From the NCBI GenBank assembly GCA_008921705.1, contig VFFE01008918.1:1728173-1792172 (forward strand): DNA of 64,000 nucleotides, written 5' to 3'. The DNA is from Burhinus oedicnemus (lineage: Eukaryota > Chordata > Aves > Charadriiformes > Burhinidae). The position numbers were made by a program, and so were the translations under genes. Positions 11,632-21,894 of this stretch are shown piece after piece. The notes under the pieces were generated by a model that saw nothing but the letters and a program-made list of their open reading frames with translations, was not told where the DNA came from and did no database searches. Position 1 is the stretch's first letter; every line of letters begins with the position of its first letter.

Positions 11632-14299
11632 AGACCTAAACAAATTCTACAGAATGTTGCGACAGAAGGTGCAGAAGTATTATTGTGGAAAGAAGATGTT
11701 AATTCAGAGCTCTGTGTAAAAAAATACTCAGGCTTATAAAATGATTGTAATGAGCACTAGCAAGGTTTTAGAGTGCATTTGTATAGATTTAGTGATATGA
11801 ATATAAACTGAAGGTTTTTTGTTATGCTTTTCTGAAAGGATGGTTTCTGAACCTGAGCACTGGCTGAGGTAATAAGAAAGAGGTAGCGGGTGTGCCTCAT
11901 TATGACAGTTGTGGTTATGAGATGCTTTCTAATTAGCCTCCAGAAGCTTACAACTTGCAGGTTAGCCAGAAGTAATCATCACAATAACTAGGTGGTCTCT
12001 TAGGCAGAAAAGCACATTTACATTTTGAAGGAGGTAAGCTCTTTCTTTAGTGCAGTTCTGTAGTATCAGATTTTGGGAAGGAGACCAAGAGGAACTACTC
12101 TTGGATGTCAGACTTTTGGTTGTTTTCAAAAAAATCTTAGCAGTTCATAGCAGTGATACTTGGGTAAAGGTAAGCAAGGTACTATCTCTTTTGTGTGCAT
12201 TTTCCCAATATCAGCAGACTTTTCATTTGATATATTTATTTTTTTTTTAAATGTACTGCTTGCATTTTTTTTCTGACTGTAGCATGTCTGTAGATTCTTG
12301 TTTGATGCCCTTGTTCCTAATTTTTCCTTAAGGGTACAAGGAAACTTGTATTTTAACCATAGCTTCAGAGAGTAAGTTGGTTTACTTGGCTTTCCATTAC
12401 TTTCCAAATCATTCTCAAAACATTTGCTCTCTGATATTATTGTCAAAATGCAAGAGGTGACTAAGAAAGGAGAGCTGCAGGTGTTCCTCACAGACCAGGT
12501 GATGCCTGTTAATGCAAAATTGATCTGAAAAAGTAATTTGATCAGCACTTGTCACAGAAAAATTGCAATCAGAGAATCTGTTTTCAGAGTTCGGCTCTGT
12601 CGGCTTTTACCTGTTGCTTCCTTATTACTTATAGGAATTCCTTTAGGTTTAGTAAGATTTTGTGTATTCTTTTCACTTCAGACCATTAAATATTGAATCT
12701 CAACAAGCTAAGTCTCCTTTAAGTGATTCCATTAGAAGATGTCTGCAGAGGATACCTGCTGGCCATTCCCCTACTGCAGCAGGGAAATCTTCTGCAGGTA
12801 TAAAATTGGGGTAGCAGGATGGCCCTCTGGGCTTTCTTTTCAAAAGCAAGCATGTGGAGGCATTGGTGGGGAAGGCCATGCTTTGAATCCTCTAGTCATG
12901 GTAGTGAAATCCACCAGAGGTAGGTGTTAAGACAGCATCTGAATATGTAGTAACTCAAGCAACTGTAGGGAATGTTGCTTAAGAGTAACTGAAATGGATT
13001 AAAAAGGAGTCAAAATCCACTGAGATCCGGACAAGAAATCTGAGACTTCTTAGGCAGAAAGGTTTTCACCATCTTTTCTCATTCATACATGTAATGGATG
13101 GTCTTCTTCCTGTATGCCCAGAAGACATGTATGAGGACATGTCAGTGTGAACTTTTAATTTTTAAGTGATGTATGGATTTGGACATAATTTCTCTCTCTA
13201 AATTGAAGTATACTTATGTGAGGATTGTAGTAAAAAAACCCCCCATATATGAAAGTGTGAACAAAACCCAAGCTTGGAGCAGGAAGACAGAGGATAGAAA
13301 ATGAAGGCAGAGAAAGATATAAATAGAAGGCAGGGATTATCTTGCTTATTCTGATCATTTTCCCATCAGATTTATTGAGGTACTAAGATGTGTCTTGATT
13401 ACATTTTCCTGCATCTGCTAACATTCCTGATTTTGCACTTTGATACTATGTGGGCTCACACCTACTATTAAACTTTCATGATTGAATAATTTCAGTAGGG
13501 AAAAGTCTGCTCTATTAAAGCATATAGAAGTTCAATAGCTGAAGACTAAGGCAGACATATGAGGTAATATATAGTGTAACTTTTTATATTCTCAATTCTT
13601 CTTACTACACCCTGGAGATATTGGGAGACAATGGAGACAATGTGTAATGAATGACAGAAAATGTGTGTAAAGGCATTGTATGGTGAATAAATTAAAGCCT
13701 TTAGTCATAAGACCAATAATAGGAGAAGAGAGAAATTAAGAAGTATAAGCAAGGGAGACAAAATATCTAGCAGAACAAATGGATATAATAATTTTCAAAC
13801 ATGTCAGCTTGAATCAACTAAGGTAAACAATCGGAGTCTCAGTGCATGCCTGGATGAGGCAAGCTTTGCCACTGAGTACTGTAAAATGGAAAAGAGTCGT
13901 AAACTGCTGGAGAACAGAACAGGAGTATGTGTCTGACCATTTATAATCTTTTAATCAAACATGGAGCCCATAGCTGGAGTCTGGTAGCTTTGGAGACTAC
14001 TTTGTCTGTGTATTCATAGACCATTCATAACGCAGTGAGCCATAAAATGCTCTCTCACTTTCTTGCTTCAGCAGTTTCAACACCTTCCTCTGGGACAAAT
14101 TTCTCTAATAACAAGAGGTAATTCAATTTTGCTCTTGCTCAGTCCTAAGCAAACAGATATGGCTGTTGTGCCTTACCGGATTTGTGGAGGTTGTACAGGG
14201 AAGACAGCATAACAGTTGGAAGCTACGATGTGCCCTATCAGTCTGTAAGCTGACTCTTGTATGGATTGTCGTGGATAGTGATGCTCTAAAAACCTGAAA

Positions 14300-14650
14300 G
14301 TATTGCTGTACTTTGTGGCACGGTGGAAGCCGGTGCCTGTTCCACCACACCTGCTGTAGGCGAGCCTGGGACACGAGAAGCCCTGGCTCCTGCTGTGGAA
14401 GATGGAGGCAGTCACTATCCATGGGGTTGGATTGTGTGAATATTTGCGGTGGTGGTGGTGGGGAAGCTGGTTTCGATGCTGGCAGTGGGGGCAGAGGCAG
14501 AGGTGGTGCAGTGTAGAGATGGTGGCACTCTTTTCCTGCTGTGCCTGGTGGGGAGAGGGCAAGGAATAGGCTCTAGAGGGGCAGTACTGCTTCCCTGCAG
14601 CAGCCAGGGTGCCTTCCTCTCCCTCCTGCCACCCATCGCTTATAAGTTTG
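14300..14650. other. GC-rich block with overlapping open frames
   Basis: This is the most GC-rich part of the first 15 kb. It includes a GGTGGTGGTGGTGGGG run near 14,450 and purine/pyrimidine-skewed stretches. Several frames stay open on both strands through it, including a 191-codon minus-strand frame (14,173-14,748), because stop codons are depleted in GC-rich DNA. The predicted proteins are histidine-, proline- and cysteine-biased with no domain I recognise, so I treat it as a composition feature and not a gene. Confidence 0.5.
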
Positions 14651-16085
14651 CCATTCTTCATTCTAACAGTTGCATTTCTACCACAGATATAAGGTGTCAT
14701 CCAGTAGTAGTGCAATTCAGAGGACAATTTGGCTGTTTGAGTATTCACACACTCTTCTAGCTTGGATTTTAAACATCCCCTTAAATTTACAAGTTGGGAA
14801 GTTCATTTAACTTGTAAAACCATGGAATTTGTGAAGAATACCTTGAAATGTTTTCCTTAGCCATTTCTTTAAGATCTTGTCTTATAACTTTTTAGAGTGA
14901 AAGTATACTTGTCTGTTTTCATTAATAATGAGCACTTACTGACTTTTATTTATATTGCTGCAGAGAGAATGCACATAGTTATATCAGGGGTATGAAAATT
15001 GATTTAGAAATGGCATAAACTTTTATTCTACTGTGTAAAAAACCAAATTGATTTATTTGGGTTAGTTTAAAAAAGAAACAAGAAAAACCTCAATGGATAG
15101 TTTTTCTTTGCAAAGTTTCTTGGGCCCTCCTATGAAGAATCTGGCCCTTTTAGAAAGAAGATACCAGACAAGGCCACTGGTGAGATTTGTCTTTTCAAAA
15201 CAAGTATTTTCTTCCTGTAGCTATTTTTCTCTCTAACCTATTAGTTTGAGGCTCATCTGCAGGCCACATGGTGCCACAGCTCTGGTCCTACCTTGTACTG
15301 TCTGGGGGTTTCCCTTCACGTGAGGGTTGGATGAAAAGCATCCTTACTGCTCCTGAGGATTTCCTTGTTTAAGAGGTTCTGAATGCTTCTCTGTTTTTAC
15401 TATTTTGGTCTTTTTTATTCCAAAGCAGCTGTGTTCACCTAGCATTTTCCAATATTTTCCTTTTTTCTGCTCTAGATGGCAATGTAACACTTTTTCATCC
15501 ACTGGGAGCCTCATGTTTCTGTAAAATTTGTATAAACCTAGTGAGCTAGCAATAGATTTATCTTATTATGTGTGTACAGTACTAGCTGTAATGGCTCCCC
15601 TGACACTCAGCCATGAATCTCACCCCGTCACATGTATCCACCCTCCTTTCTTGTCTTCCTTCTGTCCTCATCTCACAGGCTCCATCTCCTGTTCTTGCCA
15701 CTCTTATCCCACCAGCTTAATTTTTTGCCTGCATCAGATTAGGATAACTGTGCATGAGACAGTCTTGACTTCTGTTTTCTTCACCCCTTTTGTGACACTG
15801 GCCCAAATCTCGGCTTTCACACTCATGCATTTCCACCCCTTCCTGCATGCCCAGATTACTGATTTCATACCCATCCCCTCTTTGTGTCTCCTTTTTTTTT
15901 CTTTTTATTTTTTCTTTTTTTATTTCTGGACCAAGAACTTGATTTCTATGAAAAGCTCAGTCGTGGTGTACTAATAACGAAAAAATCCTAAGTAGACTCT
16001 CCTATTTTGCCTGTGAAGTAAAATGTGCTATACTGCCAATCTACGTTACTGAAATTAGGAACAGGCTAATAGCATACATTTTCAG
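14651..16085. other. Noncoding stretch with pyrimidine-rich tract
   Basis: No gene is recognised. A 148-codon plus-strand frame at 15,528-15,974 comes from a C/T-rich stretch (long runs of T and C near 15,880-15,925) and encodes phenylalanine-, serine- and leucine-rich low-complexity peptide, so it is rejected as coding. Confidence 0.55.
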
Positions 16086-16089
16086 TTAT

Positions 16090-17190
16090 TTAAAGGTAGC
16101 TGCACCGTGTCAGACTAACTTCTACCTATTATTCTACCCTAAGAGGGGCCAATGGTGGATGATGAGAGAAAGAATATGAGAAAAGTGATGTATAAATTCC
16201 ATTCAGGTGGCACTCAAGGCATTAAAGATTTCTTGAGCCAAAAGTTGTGTATTGTTGCATCTAATTGTCTTTGGAGATTTCTTCTATGAAATGTGCAGTC
16301 TGTTCCATAATTAAATTATGGAACATACATAAACAGACCTTAATTTTCAGATGCTTTAAATCTCCTTATTGATAATTAAATATGGTGTCCCTAGTTACTG
16401 GATTATAAGGCATTATGAATAATTGTTATCCTTATTTTTTGGGGGGAATGAGGTAAAGTGAACTGTACAGCATGTAACAGAGTTATGTAATGATGCTGTC
16501 TGTTTTGTTCATTTTTCCTTTCCTATTAGTCCCCAGTGGTCCATTTGCTTTTTTAATCTGCTGCTGAGCATGAAGATGAGGTTTTCTGGGATGAGTGCAA
16601 GCTCTCTTTGTAAGGGGTAATAGCTAATTTGGAATGCATTGTTGTGTCTACATTGTGTGGTTGTTTCCCTCTCCTGTTCTTTGCTTTGTATTTATTGACA
16701 GTGGATTTCATTTAGCATGTTATTACCTGTTCACTTAGAAACATGATATCTCCTGCAGCTCTTCACAGTCAGCTTGCAAGTGGAGTAATTTTGAAAAATC
16801 AGAAAACTTAGCTACCTCATTCATGAATGTGTTGAGGAGCATAAGCTTTAGCACAGAAGACCACCCTTGGTAACCTTTCTGAAATGTGAAAACTGATCAT
16901 TTACTTGTTGTTAATTTTATATCCATTAACTAATAATTAATCCTTGATATCCTTGAGAGGACCTTCATTTTTATCTCAGGAGAGCTTCGTTTGAGAGTCA
17001 CACATGGTGAACTTTGTAAAGGGGGGAGGTATCCTCTGGATTAGACTTTTACATATGCTTTTTAACTCTTTCGGAGAACTCCAGTGCATTTCTGGGGCAT
17101 GACTTCCATGGAAATTATGCTGACTATCCTGTTAAGTTTGCCAATGTGTCACTTGCGTTGACCCCTATAATTTCAACCAATTACTGATGA
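16090..17190 (-). mobile_element. Ancient CR1/L3-like LINE, 3' half, minus strand
   Basis: Read on the minus strand this is the 3' half of an old CR1-type LINE. Its 3' end lies at the left, where a CCGTGTCAGACTAA segment matches the inverted 3' untranslated region of amniote CR1s ('...ACTGGGTCAGACCAA'). The segment near 16,382 (ATGGTGTCCCTAGTT) matches the conserved 'GGTGACCCCTAGTT' block. From about 16,500 to 17,187 the reverse transcriptase region follows, including the end of the finger/palm block and a CCTATAATTTCAACCAATT tail. The catalytic FADD box, near 16,795-16,807, has decayed to FSDF. Stops and frameshifts are frequent, so the copy is long dead. The family name is inferred from consensus recalled from turtle and crocodile genomes. 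Confidence 0.75.
16301..16325. other. 25-bp inverted repeat with one-base centre
   Basis: TGTTCCATAATT and AATTATGGAACA are perfect 12-base inverted arms around a single A. It lies inside the 3' region of the ancient minus-strand CR1 relic. It probably arose by local mutation or a small inverted duplication. Confidence 0.9.
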
Positions 17191-17349
17191 AAAGTTTGTC
17201 ACAAGTGTAAGAACTTGTAAACTTCAGAAAATGAGAAAAACAATGGAAGCGGAAATGAAGAGTTACAAATAACTGTTTGAAACAGTACAAAATTACTGTT
17301 TGAAAAATGTGAAAGTGGAGAGTGGCTTGAATGAGAAGCACCACAAAAA

Positions 17350-19035
17350 TGGTAGCATCTACTTAGGAAAGGAAGGAAGGGGAAGAGCAAGAAAATTTAA
17401 ATGCAGAGAAGTATGGACACAGGCAGACAAAACAGCAGTGCAAAACATAATAGGAAGTGTATCAAAAGCCACCTTTGCTAAATGGTGAGGTCACTGTTGA
17501 CCTCTAACACGTACATACACACACCAAACCTGTGAATTAGATTGGATGTTGAAGTATGACTGTAACACAGCACAACGGGAACATAGAAACAAATTCAAAA
17601 AAGCCAGGGCTGGCAAAAGACATCAGGAGTAATAGTAAATCATTCCACGTATATGTAATTGGTAAGAGAAATACCAGTGAAATAGGTTTCTTTCTCTCCT
17701 GTGCAGTAAAACTACTACGAGAAGAGGGTGAGAAGGCTTAGTAGGATGTGGTGTCCTTTTTGCATCAGTCTTTGCAGAAAAGACTGCTTGGAGGAACTTA
17801 CAGCATAATTAATACCAATTGTAAAAAGAGGTAAGATTCAAGACTGCAATGGGAAAGAACAAGTTAGAGTGTTCTTGGCAAAGTTACATGTCTTCAGGTG
17901 GATGGGGCTGACTAACATCATCCTGGGATGTTTAAAGAACTTGAAAATACTAACACTTGTGTTTAAAATCTGGAGGATAACCATAACAGTGGTTACCCCA
18001 GCAAGGAACACTGGAAAACTAGAAAAGGTCTTATATAGGGTTTATATTTATAAAAGGGAAAAAGAGGCCTTCATTTAAGTTCCAGGAAAATTCTAGAACA
18101 ACTTATGAAACAACTTGTGCTACATTCGCCCTTGAAGATAAAAAGATGTTTAACAACCAAAAGGACCTATCGGTAAAAAAATAAAAGAGATTTCAAAGAA
18201 ATCTAGTGTCTTTGTGTGATAAGATAACAATCCACATGGATAGGAGAGAAGCAGGAAGTACATCTCTTCTTTAGATAAACATGGTCTTCACGAAAGGCCA
18301 GAAGGGAGGAAGTGAAATTTGTTAATAGCCAAATCTAGAGAGTAACTCTTTGTGGTTTTTGTTTAAATAGAAATATATTGTCCTAGCCAGATTTGTTTGG
18401 GGTCTTTCTGGTCAGAGTTTATTCAGGACTTTATCAACGTTCGTAACTTGGTGTTGACATGAAGCTGGGAGGCAGTGCAAATCCTCGGGAGGACAGAGTT
18501 GGAATTCAAAATTATCTCAGTGAACTGATGAAATAATTTCTAATAAAAACCTGTAAATCAATAGGGATATTCAGTTAGGCAGTGATAATCAGCTATACAA
18601 ATACGGGATGGGAAACAACTGATTAAGCAACAGTCCTTCAAGAAAGAGTCTGTGAGTATAGTGATAACAACCTGAACATGAGTCAACAATGTCTTTCTGT
18701 TACACAAGGACAAACTTCATAGTGAGAAGTGTAAGCAAAAGGAAGTTTGCAAGTCATGTGACATATCTTTTCACTCTACTCAGCCTTGGTAAGGACACAC
18801 TGGAGAACTAAGACTGGTCTAGAGTATTTCATTTCATGATAAATGTGGGATTATGACAACAGGCTTTGAATATGTGAAAGACTTCTGCAAAAGACCAAGG
18901 GAATAATCTGTTCTCTATATTCAAGGTGTGGGCAATAGGCATGAACTGCAACAAGAATAACTTGAAAAATGTGCTTTCCTAATGCCATAGAAGCTATATC
19001 ATTGGAGGCTTTCTCACCACATCTGTCAAGGACGA
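17350..19035 (+). mobile_element. Ancient CR1/L3-like LINE ORF2, plus strand
   Basis: This is a roughly 1.7-kb decayed CR1-type ORF2 on the plus strand. The frame at 17,869-18,078 gives FLAKLHVFRWMG...ILGCLKNL, which parallels the family motif 'FLDKLDVFKSPGPDEIHP-RILKEL' before the reverse transcriptase fingers. Then come a degenerate TGKLEKV...YKREKE block (family 'EDWK.A...IYKKG'), the palm region with DMKLGG at about 18,456-18,473 in place of DDTKLGG, a CTGAACATGAGTCAACAATG segment, a CACTCTACTCAGCCTTGG segment, and a final CATTGGAGGCTTTCTC block. An internal deletion is evident near 18,860. The left boundary is soft; the match is strong from about 17,560. The copy is inactive, with many stops. 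Confidence 0.78.
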
Positions 19036-19249
19036 TGTAACATCTTACAGCTGACCCAGCCTTGAGGCAGGGAATGGACTAAGAACATTTCCAGTCCTGT
19101 TCACTGTTACCTCTCGCTTTACCTCTTTACCCCTAGCTCCTCTGTTTTCCTCACTTATAAGCTGCTTTTCATCTGCTTCACGGTCCTCTACTCCCTGTTC
19201 CAAGTTTATTTTTCTCAAATTTACATGGAGAGCTAATAAGGCCAATGTT

Positions 19250-20035
19250 AGACTTGGTCATACCTCGCTATTTTACTTTTCCAGATCATTCATTATTTTA
19301 TTGAGTAACATTGGTCTCAGCATTGATTTCTGAGGTACCTGTGCTGGCAAATTCCCCACCTTTTGAGAATGAAGCATTTGTTCCAACCTGTTGTTTCCTG
19401 TCTTCCAAACCATTATTAATCCCTGAAAGGTCTTCAGTCTTATCTCGTGCCACCTTAATTGCTCTTCAGAACTGTTGCTGGAGGATCTTATTTAAAGTGT
19501 GTGGCTGGGTTTGGTTCTTTTTTTTTTTTTTTTTTTTTTAATTAATGCATGCTGCATCATACCTACTGGAACACTGTTTTCTCACTGTGTCCTTTAAATC
19601 TCTGTTTCATGAATTATAAGAATGATGTTGATTCTGCCCCAGTATGTTACAGTTATTCATGTGCCCACCTGTTCTAGCTTCTATTATATTTTATGCTAAT
19701 TAGCAGGCAAATGAATTTTCTGGTATGTTAATCAGCCTCATTAGTCTGTAATTCCCAGAACTGCCTCTGTGGCCCCTTACAAAGTTTGGTCTGATATTTG
19801 TCTTTTCTCACTCTGCTGGAAAGTAATAGAGCTTGCAATAAGCAGAAGGGGATGTAGTTTTGTTAGTTATTCTGCAATTTCACAGCTTTCTTTAGAATTC
19901 TTTGTGAGTGTGACCTGGCCCTGGGTGATGTATTGTTCATTTGTTTTTGGGTATGCTGTAAAATCTCCATTGCTACTTAACCTTCCTCTTTAATCAAGTA
20001 CTCCATAAAAAAATGGCTGCTGAAGACCACTCAGA
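19250..20035 (-). mobile_element. Ancient CR1/L3-like LINE RT fragment, minus strand
   Basis: Read on the minus strand, the segment at 19,301-19,341 translates to VPQKSMLRPMLL, followed by LNKIMNDL. This parallels the conserved reverse transcriptase core 'VPQGSVLGPVLFNLFINDL'. Further right, blocks matching the region upstream of the core are recognisable, for example near 19,740 (TTAGTCTGTAATTCCCAG) and near 19,870-19,930 (TCTGCAATTTCACAGC... CTGGCCCTGGGTGATG, the inverse of the 'PGPDGIHP...LKEL' block). A T22 run at 19,518-19,539 interrupts it. It has no 3' end, so it is an internal fragment in opposite orientation to its left neighbour. Confidence 0.72.
19518..19539. repeat. T22 homopolymer
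   Basis: Twenty-two consecutive T residues, followed by AATTAATGCATG, lie inside the ancient minus-strand LINE fragment. It is the longest pure homopolymer in the window and likely to vary between individuals or to be assembly-sensitive. Confidence 0.9.
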
Positions 20036-20077
20036 ATTCACCTTCTGTTGATGCTGATGAAAAGAATTTATTTCTTA

Positions 20078-20934
20078 TCATAGAATCACAGAATGGTTAG
20101 AGTTGGGAGGGACCTTAAAGATCATCTAGTTTCAACCCCCCTGCTGTGGGCTGGGACACCTTCCACTAGACCAGGTTGCTCAAAGCCCCATCCAACCTGG
20201 CCTTGAACACTTTGAGGGATGGGGCATCCACAACTTCCCAACCTGTCCCAGTGTCTCACCATCCTCAGAGTAAAGAATTTCTTCTTGATATCTAACTTAA
20301 ATCTACCCTCTTCCAGTTTAAAGCTATTACCTCTTGTTCTATCACTACACTCCCTGATGAAGAGTCACAGAATCACAGAATCACCAGGGTTGGAAGGGAC
20401 CTCTGGAGATCATCTAGTCCAACCCCCCTGCCGGAGCAGGTTCACCTAGACCAGTCCTCCCTATCTTTCCTGTAGGCCCCCTTTAAGTACTGGAAGGCTG
20501 CTGTAAGGTCTCCCCGGAGCCTTCTCTTCTCCAGGCTGAACAACCCCAACTCTCTCAACCAGTCTTCATAGGAGAGTTGCTCCAACCCTCTGATCATCTT
20601 TGTGGCCCTCCTCTGGACCTGGTCCAACATGTCCATGTCCTTCTTATGTTGGGGGCCCCAGAGCTGGAAACAGTACTCCAGTTAGGGTCTCACAAGAGAA
20701 GAGGGGCAGAAACACCTCCCTCGACCTGCTGGCCATGCTTCTTTTGATGCAGCCCAGGATGCTGTTGGCCTTCTGGGCTACGAGTGCACATTGCTGGCTC
20801 ATGTGGAGCTTCTCATCCACCAACACCCCCAAGTCCCTCTCCTCAGGGCTGTTCTCAATCCATTCTCCACCCAGCCTGTATTTGTCCTTGGGATTGCCCT
20901 GACCTATGTGCAGGACCTTACACTTGGACATTTC
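20078..20934 (-). mobile_element. Avian CR1 LINE, minus strand, interrupted
   Basis: This is a 5'-truncated avian CR1 on the minus strand. The 3' end is at 20,078 (TCATAGAATCACAGAATGG), followed by the 3' untranslated region and then the end of ORF2. Two minus-strand frames encode the ORF2 C-terminus. Residues from 20,644-20,931 include [34 protein letters not shown] and a [18 protein letters not shown] block; 20,442-20,636 gives [16 protein letters not shown] and a [15 protein letters not shown] block. A small deletion and an in-frame TAA near 20,683 separate them, so the copy is dead. The element is interrupted by a second CR1 3' end at 20,365-20,454. Truncation at about 20,934 (TACACTTGGACATTTC) is typical of CR1. 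Confidence 0.93.
20365..20454 (-). mobile_element. 90-bp CR1 3' end nested in CR1
   Basis: TCACAGAATCACAGAATCACC starts a second CR1 3' terminus, continuing through GGTTGGAAGGGACCTCTGG and GCCGGAGCAGGTTCACC to CTAGACCAG. The host CR1 sequence breaks at CTGATGAAGAG and resumes at TCCTCCCTATCTTTCCTGTAGG, which together rebuild the usual CR1 order. The 3' tail differs in subfamily features from the host tail at 20,078. This is therefore an extremely 5'-truncated insertion into an existing CR1, younger than its host. Confidence 0.82.
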
Positions 20935-20939
20935 TTGAG

Positions 20940-21395
20940 TATGCCTCTTTCACTCTAAGCATTGTTTTGCCCTATGTCTAGTTAAATTTTTTTTTTAAAA
21001 AGTATATTTTGTACTGTTAGCATTGCCCTTCCCTCCTGATTGGCCCTTGCAGCCAGTCTTCAGGGAGTAATATCCAAAAATTAAAAATAAGCTGACTAGA
21101 AAAAAGAATATGGATACCTTTAATGGCATCCTCTAAGTACCTACAACATTAACGACTTTCGCTTTGCCAAAAATTTAAAATCAATTAGCATTGGTTAACC
21201 AGAACCAGGTAGTGTACTAGCACTTCTCGAAACAGTATTTGTATATTGCTACATCATAGTAGGGTCCTAGGTCGCAGATGGGGCTTTCAGCCATTCTAAT
21301 ACTTTTATTGTTACTACTTTTAATAATTCCAGCAAGAAAGCTATGGAATTGCAGTCCTTCCAAAAACAGTTAATTGCTTTAAGAATATCTAAAAA
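20940..21395. other. Noncoding spacer between inverted CR1 copies
   Basis: This AT-rich sequence contains a TTTTTTTTTAAAAA segment near 20,987. No gene or further repeat is recognised. Confidence 0.5.
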
Positions 21396-21399
21396 GACA

Positions 21400-21890
21400 T
21401 ATAAAAAAGACATGGACTTGTTAGAATGAGTCCAGAGGAGGGCCACGAAAATGGACAGAGGGCTGGAACCTCTGCTATGAAGAAAGGCTGAAACAGTTGG
21501 TGTTGTTCAGCCTGAAGAAGAGAAGGCTCCAGGGAGAACCTACTGGGGACACCTTTCAATACTTAATGGGGTTTATAAAAAAGACAGAGAGATATTTTTT
21601 TTTACCAGAGCCTGTAGTGATAGGACAAGGGGTAACAGCTTTAAACTGAAAGAGGGTAGATTTAGATTGGACATAAGGAAGAATGTTTTTATGATGAGGT
21701 CGGTGAGACACTGATACAGGTTCCCCAGAGAAGTTGTGGATGTTCCATCCCTGGAAGTGTTCAAGGTCAGGTTGGATGAAGCTTTGAGCAACCTGATCTA
21801 CTAAAAGATGTCCTTGCCCATGGCAAGGGGGTTGGACTAGGTGATCTTTAAATGTCCCTACTCACCCAAAACATTTGGTGATTCTATGAC
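21400..21890 (+). mobile_element. Avian CR1 LINE 3' end, plus strand
   Basis: The copy begins near AAAGACATGGACTTGTTAG and includes GAGTCCAGAGGAGGGCCACG and a GTTGTTCAGCCTGAAGAAGAG block (end of ORF2). It then passes ACAAGGGGTAACAGC and GATTTAGATTGGACATAAGG, and ends with GGGGGTTGGACTAGGTGATC and ATTCTATGAC at 21,881-21,890. It is heavily 5'-truncated and mutated, with a T9 insertion near 21,595. Its 3' portion is in inverted orientation relative to the CR1 at 20,078. Confidence 0.92.
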
Positions 21891-21894
21891 TTCA

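Larger units (their letters stand above)
7206..14290. other. Noncoding stretch, no gene recognised
   Basis: The interval is AT-rich and shows no exon I can defend. It contains simple T and A runs near 7,545 and 8,180 and two short perfect or near-perfect palindromes listed separately. Overlapping open frames at 10.1-11.1 kb on both strands are mutually contradictory and look like chance. The 140-codon minus-strand frame at 12,126-12,548 is lysine- and serine-rich low-information sequence. Confidence 0.5.

Noticed and set aside
12126..12548. 140-codon minus-strand open frame
   Set aside because: The AT-rich sequence gives a Lys/Ser/Asn-rich product with no domain; it overlaps a plus-strand frame and has no convincing exon boundaries.
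15528..15974. 148-codon plus-strand open frame
   Set aside because: It comes from a C/T-rich stretch with long T runs; the product is low-complexity and has no splice context or domain.
20442..20931. Reading the minus-strand frames as a host gene
   Set aside because: They are the C-terminal part of CR1 ORF2, split by a frameshift and a TAA.
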